Assembly (NCBI GenBank): GCA_947458275.1
Contig: CANGYR010000006.1
Coordinates: 62,001 to 126,000, forward strand
Reading direction: 5' to 3'
DNA from: Chitinophagaceae bacterium
Lineage (GTDB): Bacteria; Bacteroidota; Bacteroidia; Chitinophagales; Chitinophagaceae
Length of the DNA stretch: 64,000 nucleotides
Position numbers and translations under genes: made by a program. Below the pieces are notes generated by a model, which worked only from the letters and a program-made list of their open reading frames with translations, had not been told where the DNA came from and did no database searches. Positions 57,757-64,000 of the stretch are shown piece by piece (position 1 is the stretch's first letter; every line of letters begins with the position of its first letter).

Positions 57757-60723
57757 TTATAGTTCCGGCGCCTTAACTTTCTTTTTCTTCTCGGCAGCAG
57801 CGCCCAGTGGCTTGTCTTTTGCAAAATCAATCAGAATAGGAGCTCCTACAAAGATGGATGAATAAGTACCTGTAATAACCCCGATTAGCATCGCGAAAGC
57901 GAAACCTCGTGTTACCTCACCTCCGAAAATAAAGAGTATCAAAATAGTGAGGAATACGGTGAGTGAAGTCATGATAGTACGACTCAAGGTATCATTGATA
58001 GCTCTGTTGATGATGTTGGTTTTGGTTTCATTCTTCAAGTCTCTGCTGTACTCTCTGATCCTGTCAAATACAATCACCGTATCGTTCATCGAGAAGCCGA
58101 TTACTGTAAGAATAGCCGCAATGAAGTGCTGGTCTATCTCCAGTGGGAATGGAACGATGTCTTTGAAGAATGAGAATACTGCGAGCGTTACCAATACGTC
58201 ATGCAAGAGTGTAAGGATCGTACCTGCAGAATATCTCCAGTCGCGGAAGCGAAGGAAGATATAAAGGAAGATCATCAGCATCGCAATAATGGTGGCTTTC
58301 ACTGCACCTCTTTTCAGGTCATCAGAAATACTTGGCTGAACTGTAGTAGAACTTTGTATGTGGTCACTTACAAACTTCTCATAAGTAATGTTGGCAGGAA
58401 GCGTTTTTTTAAGTCCCTCAAAAAGTTTTACCTGCACCTTACTGTCTGCGTTATCAATTCCCTTCAAATATGCTGTGGTGATATTCAGATGCTTGCCGTC
58501 TTCACCCACAGTCTTTAATGTAATATTGTCTCCTTCCAATGCAGATTTAAGATCATTTCTCAATTGATCATTCGCCTCAACGCGTTTGTCGAATGCGATG
58601 GTATAGCTGCGTCCGCCTTTGAACTCCACACCCTCATGGAATCCATTGAAGAATGCTGCAACGCCCGCCAGTAATACGATTGATGAAATGACATAAGCAA
58701 CTTTTCTGTATTCAATGAATTTATAATTAGCATGTTTGAATACCCTTTTAGATACTCCTGTGAAATAGTTGAAATGTCTGTTTTTGTTGGTCCAGAATTC
58801 AGTAATCAATCTTGATACCAATATTCCGCAGAACAATGAAAGAAGGATACCGATAATTTGCGTGGTGGCAAAACCAAGTACAGGTCCCAATCCGAAGTAA
58901 GCAAGGATGATCGCAGTTAATAATGAAGTAACGTGCGCATCTATTACGGGAGCCAAAGAACGACGATAGCCGTCATTCACCGCGCTTTGATATGATTTGC
59001 CTTTCGTAAGTTCTTCTTTGATTCTTTCGAAGATAATTACGTTGGTATCTACAGCCATGCCGATGGTAAGTACCAGACCGGCAATACCCGCTGCCGTTAG
59101 TGTGAAGCCCAGGGCTGTCAATACTCCTATGGTGAACAACAGGTTTAGGATAAGTGCGATGTTGGCAACCCAGCCGCCGGTGTTGTAATAAACCAGCATC
59201 AAAGCAAAAATCACCAGGAAGGAAACCAGGAAGGCCATCAAACCACCTTTGACTGCTTCTTTACCAAGAGTTGGTCCCACTACCTGCTCTGCAACAATTT
59301 TCGCGGGAGCATCCAGTTTACCTGATTTTAAAATATTGGCTAAATCCTGTGCTTCTTCAACAGTGAAGCTTCCGGAAATCTCAGAGTTACCTCCTTCAAT
59401 TGCACCATTAACATTAGGCGCGCTGTAAACGATATTATCCAAAGCAATGGCAATAGGACGACCAACATTTTTTCCGGTAAGTCTTGCCCATGTTTTGCTT
59501 CCTGCACCAGTCATTGTCATTTTAATGGCAGGCTTGCCCATTTCATCAAAATCTTGTTTTGCTTCTTCCACACCATCACCTTCCAGAGTAGCTTTTTCAG
59601 AACCTGGAATTGTTTTGATGGCATATAATGGGAAATATCTTTGATTGCCTTTCTGCGTTTTTTCTTCTATACCGAATAAAAATTTGCAGTTGGCAGGCAA
59701 GGCATTTCTTACCACATCATTGTTGATATAACTGTTGAACAATCCGGTATCCTGCAATGCCACACTTCCAATAGATGGAGAGTAGAATCTTTTTCCGTTT
59801 TTATCTGTCTGCACATCAATTGGATTGATGACTCTGAAGAAAGGATTGATGTTTTTCTTAGTGAGGTTGGTGTCTGCTTTTTTCGCTGAATCAGCAGTAC
59901 CGATTCCGTTGAGATAGCTTTGTAGATTTTCATCAGCAATTTTCAGAGAGTTGGCCAGCTCATCAATTTGATACACTTCCCAGAACTGCAGGTTTGCAGA
60001 AGATTGAAGGAACTTACGAACTCTTTCAGGATCGTTTACTCCAGCAAGCTCCACATTAATGACACCTTTGTTTTCATCCAAATTGATGTTAGGTTGAGCA
60101 ACACCAAATTTGTCGATACGTTTAATGAGAATCTTATAAGTCTGATTGATAGCGCCTTTCGCAGTATTTTTTATTTTACTGATAACTACATTATCATTGT
60201 CGCCGATTTTCACTTCTTTATTCGGACCGGCAAAAAGAGCAGCTAATTTGTCGGAGCCGTTTGCTTTGATATAGGCATCGCTGAAAAGAGTTATGTAATC
60301 AGATCCGCTGTTGGCTTTCTGAGCAGTAGCTGTATTCAATGCCTGAATAAGTTGCGGATCGCGTGGGTTGTTGCTGAGTGATTTCAGTAAACCTTCCAGA
60401 CTAACGTCCATGGTTACACTCATACCGCCCTGCAAATCAAGTCCGAGATTTAATTCGTTCTCTTTGCATTTTTGGTAAGAAGTGCCTGTCAAAGGGAAAA
60501 TACTTTTGTCTTTAGTACTGTCAAGTATTCTTTTGGTCTTCTCTTTAATCAATGCTTCTTTTTCATCTCCGGAGAGAGAAGGGAATTGTTTCTTGATGAT
60601 TTTTTCAGCCTGAGCTTTTACCGTGTTTTCGTAACTGCGTACCACCCAGGTGTATGACAATTCCCATAAACAGATTACAATCAAAAAAATTGTTACTGCC
60701 CAGATAAAACCTTTCAATTTCAT
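57757..60723 (-). CDS. secDF: Fused protein translocase SecDF
   Basis: LGLDLQGGMSVTMDV; AVDTNVIIFERIKEEL; GFSMNDTVIVFDRIRE; 988 aa. Confidence 0.96.
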   Translation of the reverse strand: MKLKGFIWAVTIFLIVICLWELSYTWVVRSYENTVKAQAEKIIKKQFPSLSGDEKEALIKEKTKRILDSTKDKSIFPLTGTSYQKCKENELNLGLDLQGGMSVTMDVSLEGLLKSLSNNPRDPQLIQALNTATAQKANSGSDYITLFSDAYIKANGSDKLAALFAGPNKEVKIGDNDNVVISKIKNTAKGAINQTYKILIKRIDKFGVAQPNINLDENKGVINVELAGVNDPERVRKFLQSSANLQFWEVYQIDELANSLKIADENLQSYLNGIGTADSAKKADTNLTKKNINPFFRVINPIDVQTDKNGKRFYSPSIGSVALQDTGLFNSYINNDVVRNALPANCKFLFGIEEKTQKGNQRYFPLYAIKTIPGSEKATLEGDGVEEAKQDFDEMGKPAIKMTMTGAGSKTWARLTGKNVGRPIAIALDNIVYSAPNVNGAIEGGNSEISGSFTVEEAQDLANILKSGKLDAPAKIVAEQVVGPTLGKEAVKGGLMAFLVSFLVIFALMLVYYNTGGWVANIALILNLLFTIGVLTALGFTLTAAGIAGLVLTIGMAVDTNVIIFERIKEELTKGKSYQSAVNDGYRRSLAPVIDAHVTSLLTAIILAYFGLGPVLGFATTQIIGILLSLFCGILVSRLITEFWTNKNRHFNYFTGVSKRVFKHANYKFIEYRKVAYVISSIVLLAGVAAFFNGFHEGVEFKGGRSYTIAFDKRVEANDQLRNDLKSALEGDNITLKTVGEDGKHLNITTAYLKGIDNADSKVQVKLFEGLKKTLPANITYEKFVSDHIQSSTTVQPSISDDLKRGAVKATIIAMLMIFLYIFLRFRDWRYSAGTILTLLHDVLVTLAVFSFFKDIVPFPLEIDQHFIAAILTVIGFSMNDTVIVFDRIREYSRDLKNETKTNIINRAINDTLSRTIMTSLTVFLTILILFIFGGEVTRGFAFAMLIGVITGTYSSIFVGAPILIDFAKDKPLGAAAEKKKKVKAPEL

Positions 60724-60980
60724 AATAATGTAGTTTTTCTCTTTATTTATCCTGAATAAACCTGCATATCGGAGGTGTAATATTCAGTGATAAATGATGT
60801 TTTTATTTTTTAATTAATAGCTAATTACTTAAGTTTTAAGAGTTTGCAAATATAGGGGAAAAACCAATAGCTGTCTTTGTATTGGCATGAGAGTTTTCAG
60901 CTCTATGGTAGCTTTTATTTCAACAGTAGGGCAAGTTCTACTTTTTATTTGTTAAATTCGCGGTCCTAAAAATCAAGCAA

Positions 60981-62174
60981 ATGCAATTATCTTCATTATT
61001 AGCACGTTTTAGCGAGCCCGAAACCCTGAAAATGGCCAAATTGGGCCGGGAATTACGCGCTCAGGGCATTGATGTAACAGATTTAAGTCTGGGAGAGCCC
61101 GATTTTGACACCCCAGATCACATTAAGGAAGCCGCAAAAAAGGCGATAGATGACAACTACAGTCACTATACACCTGTTCCCGGTTATTTAGACCTCAGAG
61201 AGGCGGTATGTGCGAAATTCAAAAAAGAAAACGGACTTACCTATACGCCCGATCAGATTGTGGTGAGTACCGGTGCAAAACAAAGTATAGCGAACGTAAT
61301 TCTGGCACTGGTAGACCAGGGAGACGAGGTGATTATTCCTACGCCGTATTGGGTGACCTACAGTGAAATTGTTAGACTGATAGGAGGGGTACCGGTGCTT
61401 GTGGAGACTTCCTATAAAAATAACTATAAGATAACCCCGGAAGAGTTGCAGGCAAATATTTCTGCAAAGACTAAGTTATTCATGTTCTCTTCTCCATGTA
61501 ATCCTACCGGTTCCGTATACACGAAAGAAGAGCTGGCTGCACTCGTGCCTGTTTTTGAGAAAAATGCCGGTATCTATATCATGAGCGATGAAATTTATGA
61601 GCACATCAACTTCGTTGGTCGACATGTAAGTATTGCCGAATTTGACAGTGTAAAAGACAGAGTCATTATCATCAACGGACTGAGTAAGGGGTATGCCATG
61701 ACCGGCTGGAGAGTAGGATATATTGCTGCTCCGGTAGAAATCGTTAAGGCCTGTGAAAAAATCCAGGGACAGTTTACCAGCGGCACCAATTCTATTGCTC
61801 AGAGAGCAGCTATTGTGGCCTTAACAGGAGATATGCAGCCAACTGCTAAAATGCTCGATGCGTTTGTAGAAAGAAGAGCAAGGGTGATGAAATGGATCAG
61901 TGAAATACCCGGAATGGAATGCAATGAGCCGATGGGTGCTTTCTATGTTTTCCCGGTGATAAAATCATTCTTCAATAAAAAGACACCAAACGGTGAAATG
62001 ATTTCCAATTCAGACGATCTCTGCATGTATCTTCTGAATACGGCGCATGTTTCTACCGTAACCGGCAGAGCTTTCGGAGCGCCAGATTGTATCCGTATGT
62101 CTTTTGCCAACAGCATAGAAAATATTGATAAAGGATTTGGTAAAATTAAAAATGCGTTGGAGGATTTGATTTGA
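60981..62174 (+). CDS. Class I/II PLP aminotransferase (aspartate aminotransferase-like)
   Basis: SLGEPDFDTPDHIKEAA; FSSPCNPTGSVY; INGLSKGYAMTGWRVGYIAAP. Confidence 0.93.
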   Translation: MQLSSLLARFSEPETLKMAKLGRELRAQGIDVTDLSLGEPDFDTPDHIKEAAKKAIDDNYSHYTPVPGYLDLREAVCAKFKKENGLTYTPDQIVVSTGAKQSIANVILALVDQGDEVIIPTPYWVTYSEIVRLIGGVPVLVETSYKNNYKITPEELQANISAKTKLFMFSSPCNPTGSVYTKEELAALVPVFEKNAGIYIMSDEIYEHINFVGRHVSIAEFDSVKDRVIIINGLSKGYAMTGWRVGYIAAPVEIVKACEKIQGQFTSGTNSIAQRAAIVALTGDMQPTAKMLDAFVERRARVMKWISEIPGMECNEPMGAFYVFPVIKSFFNKKTPNGEMISNSDDLCMYLLNTAHVSTVTGRAFGAPDCIRMSFANSIENIDKGFGKIKNALEDLI

Positions 62175-62254
62175 AGATGAGGAGATGAGGAGATGTGAAG
62201 ATGTGGAGATGTGCTGATGTGCAAATTTGATAATTCGATAATGTGGGGATGAGT
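62175..62254 (+). repeat. Period-8 array, 10 register-perfect units, directly after the aminotransferase stop
   Basis: AGATGAGG AGATGAGG AGATGTGA AGATGTGG AGATGTGC TGATGTGC AAATTTGA TAATTCGA TAATGTGG GGATGAGT. Confidence 0.95.
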
Positions 62255-62274
62255 TGGGCGCTTAGCGTACAGGG

Positions 62275-62332
62275 GTTTAACCGTTAAGCCAGCGTAGCGA
62301 CTTAAACCGTTTAACCATTTAACCTTGCTTAA
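62275..62332 (-). repeat. Period-8 array (GGTTTAA type on minus) with 10-nt insert, abutting the coaE start
   Basis: Plus: GTTTAACC GTTAAGCC [AGCGTAGCGA] CTTAAACC GTTTAACC ATTTAACC TTGCTTAA. Confidence 0.85.
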
Positions 62333-62909
62333 AATCGGACTGACAGGAGGTATTGGCAGTGGAAAATCTACTGTTGCGGCAATATTTGAAGTATTGGGCA
62401 TACCTGTTTATTATGCCGATGCAGCAGCCAAAAAATTGATGCAGGAAGACGTAGGTTTGATTGCCGGTATCAAGGAATTGTTTGGAGAAAATAGTTATGT
62501 GAATGGCATGTTAAACAGGACGTATATTTCCGGCGAAGTATTTTCACAACCCGATAAACTTAACAAACTCAATGCACTGGTGCATCCGGTTACGATTGCA
62601 GATGCAGAAAAATGGATAAGCACACAATCCGCTTCCTATTTAATTAAAGAAGCCGCTATTCTTTTTGAAAGCGGCTCCCATATTCAGATGGATTATGTTA
62701 TTGGCGTTTATTCTCCTCTTGAACTGAGAATAGAAAGGGTAATGCAGCGTGATAAAATCTCAAAAGAACAAGTCATCTCTAGGATTAATCAACAGATGGA
62801 TGAAGATGAGAAAATGCGTCGCTGTGATTTCTTGGTCTATAATGATGAAAAAAAACTTCTAATCCCCCAAGTACTGGAGTTACATGATAAATTGATTAAA
62901 GTAAATTAA
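62325..62909 (+). CDS. coaE: Dephospho-CoA kinase
   Basis: LKIGLTGGIGSGKSTVAAIFEVLGIPVYYAD; TTG start. Confidence 0.94.
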   Translation: MLKIGLTGGIGSGKSTVAAIFEVLGIPVYYADAAAKKLMQEDVGLIAGIKELFGENSYVNGMLNRTYISGEVFSQPDKLNKLNALVHPVTIADAEKWISTQSASYLIKEAAILFESGSHIQMDYVIGVYSPLELRIERVMQRDKISKEQVISRINQQMDEDEKMRRCDFLVYNDEKKLLIPQVLELHDKLIKVN

Positions 62910-62912
62910 ACT

Positions 62913-62992
62913 CTAATTTTCACATCTCCACATTTCCTCATCTTCATATCTCCTCATCTCCTCATTTCCTCATTTCCAAATCTCCTAATTGT
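62913..62992 (-). repeat. Period-8 array, 10 units, abutting the yajC stop
   Basis: Plus: CTAATTTT CACATCTC CACATTTC CTCATCTT CATATCTC CTCATCTC CTCATTTC CTCATTTC CAAATCTC CTAATTGT. Confidence 0.95.
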
Positions 62993-63319
62993 CTACTTCT
63001 CCGCCACCGGCTTATTCATAGAAGCACTCCACTCCATACTAATAGCACTCTTTTCAATTTTCAGATAACTGCCCGGACTGGTTTCGAGTGATAAAGTATT
63101 GTCTTCATTTACTTTATTAATCACCCCGTGAATTCCTGCAATGGTGACTATTTTATCGCCTTTTTGAAGGTTGTTGATGAATTGTTTTTGTTGTTTTGCT
63201 TTTTTTGCTTGAGGACGAATCATAAACAGCCACATGACCAAGATCATACCGCCTAAGAAAATTATGTTCATACTGCCACCGCCCGGTGCGCTCTGAAGTA
63301 AAATTGATTGTAGTTGCAT
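62993..63319 (-). CDS. yajC: Preprotein translocase subunit YajC
   Basis: MNIIFLGGMILVMWLFMIRPQAKKAKQQKQFINNLQKGDKIVTIAGIHGVI. Confidence 0.93.
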   Translation of the reverse strand: MQLQSILLQSAPGGGSMNIIFLGGMILVMWLFMIRPQAKKAKQQKQFINNLQKGDKIVTIAGIHGVINKVNEDNTLSLETSPGSYLKIEKSAISMEWSASMNKPVAEK

Positions 63320-63370
63320 TTTTTATTTTTGGTTTATAGTTTAATAACTAAGAAAATGATTCAGATTAAA

Positions 63371-63406
63371 AGGTTTCAGAAGTTTCAGAGGTTTAATGTT
63401 TCAGTG
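63371..63406 (+). repeat. Period-9 array (GGTTTCAGA type)
   Basis: GGTTTCAGA AGTTTCAGA GGTTTAATG TTTCAGTGG. Confidence 0.65.
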
Positions 63407-63419
63407 GTTGATTCGTCGA

Positions 63420-63480
63420 CACATTTTCAAATCTCCGAATCTCCTCATTTCCAAATCTCCTCATTTCCAAATTTCCAAAC
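63420..63480 (-). repeat. Period-8 array, 7 units, next to the DUF1573 gene stop
   Basis: Plus: CACATTTT CAAATCTC CGAATCTC CTCATTTC CAAATCTC CTCATTTC CAAATTTC CAAAC. Confidence 0.95.
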
Positions 63481-63481
63481 G

Positions 63482-63913
63482 TTACTCAGCTTTCCCCACC
63501 ACTGTTCCCTTCAAAATCAATACCGGAAATTCCGGTCTGGCATTGGAAGTGACAGTAATGGTTTTTCTTGCTTCACCGGGTCTTTTATCGCTGTTGAATT
63601 TTACTTTTATGAATCCTATGGCTCCCGGCTGAATGGGCTCTTCAGGCTTTTCGGGTACAGTACATCCACAACTTGCCTGTGCATTGATAATGGTCAGTGG
63701 TTTGCTGCCCGTGTTTTTAAACTGAAAGCGGCGCTCGACCATTTCGCCTTCATTCACTTTGCCGAAGTCATAGACGCTATCAATGATGGCAACGGTAGTG
63801 GAGTCTTTTATCGGTTCTGTTGCAATTTCATCAGGTTTCTTCTCTTGTTTTCTGATATCGCAACTATACAAAATGATACTAACGGCAACGATTAAAGGAA
63901 GCAATCTGTTCAT
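63482..63913 (-). CDS. DUF1573-family lipoprotein
   Basis: Lipobox ILYSC; VYDFGKVNEGEMVERRFQFKNTGSKPLTIINAQASCGCTVPE. Confidence 0.88.
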   Translation of the reverse strand: MNRLLPLIVAVSIILYSCDIRKQEKKPDEIATEPIKDSTTVAIIDSVYDFGKVNEGEMVERRFQFKNTGSKPLTIINAQASCGCTVPEKPEEPIQPGAIGFIKVKFNSDKRPGEARKTITVTSNARPEFPVLILKGTVVGKAE

Positions 63914-64000
63914 ATTAATGCTGTTTTATAGTACGCTGTTTTTATAATTCTTTTTATGTATTTTATTTTGTGCAGAAAGTTCTTTGTGAATATTGTCAAG

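Noticed and set aside
61943-62401. 152-aa minus-strand ORF spanning the aminotransferase end and the period-8 array
   Set aside because: Its LHISTSPHLHISSSPHLQ stretch is just the array translated; overlaps real genes on the opposite strand.
63314-63895. 193-aa plus-strand ORF overlapping yajC upstream DNA and the DUF1573 gene
   Set aside because: Antisense to the DUF1573 lipoprotein and translates the repeat array (FQISESPHFQISSFPNFQ); shadow ORF.

Overview
This 64 kb window reads as chromosomal DNA of a Bacteroidota bacterium, perhaps Chitinophagales (inferred from TAnnTTTG promoter motifs, type III glutamine synthetase, fused SecDF, BshB1 and DUF4294-type genes; not proven). It is densely packed with about 58 mostly housekeeping CDSs: glnN, purL, hldD, pyrG, ruvX, def, rluD-like, lipB, clpB, lon, pdxJ, tcdA, ahcY, valS, bshB1, ccmF/ccmE, secDF, coaE, yajC and others. 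There is one tRNA-Lys(TTT). I see no rRNA, CRISPR array, prophage or transposase. The most unusual signal is non-coding. From about 35 kb to the right end, eight intergenic regions carry composite inverted 'mosaic' elements. These are built from register-perfect 7-, 8- or 10-bp micro-arrays (AGATGTGG, AGTTTAGG, GTTTGGG and GATGGTTGAA types) whose G/T- or G/A-rich strand always points inward from both sides. Six copies of a 22-24 bp hairpin (TGTTGGTG-TTAT-CACCAACA) occur in three oppositely oriented pairs, and ACCGCWGAG...CGCAGAG blocks and short palindromic inserts are also present. Many arrays start exactly at a stop codon, and in several genes the stop codon (GTT-TAA/TAG/TGA) lies inside the first repeat unit. 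A second point of interest is an ECF-like sigma factor next to a membrane-anchored trypsin-like protease with an anti-sigma-like N-terminus, divergent from an alanine-heptad lipoprotein, with two perfect inverted repeats between them. All calls come from reading the sequence; no database search was run.
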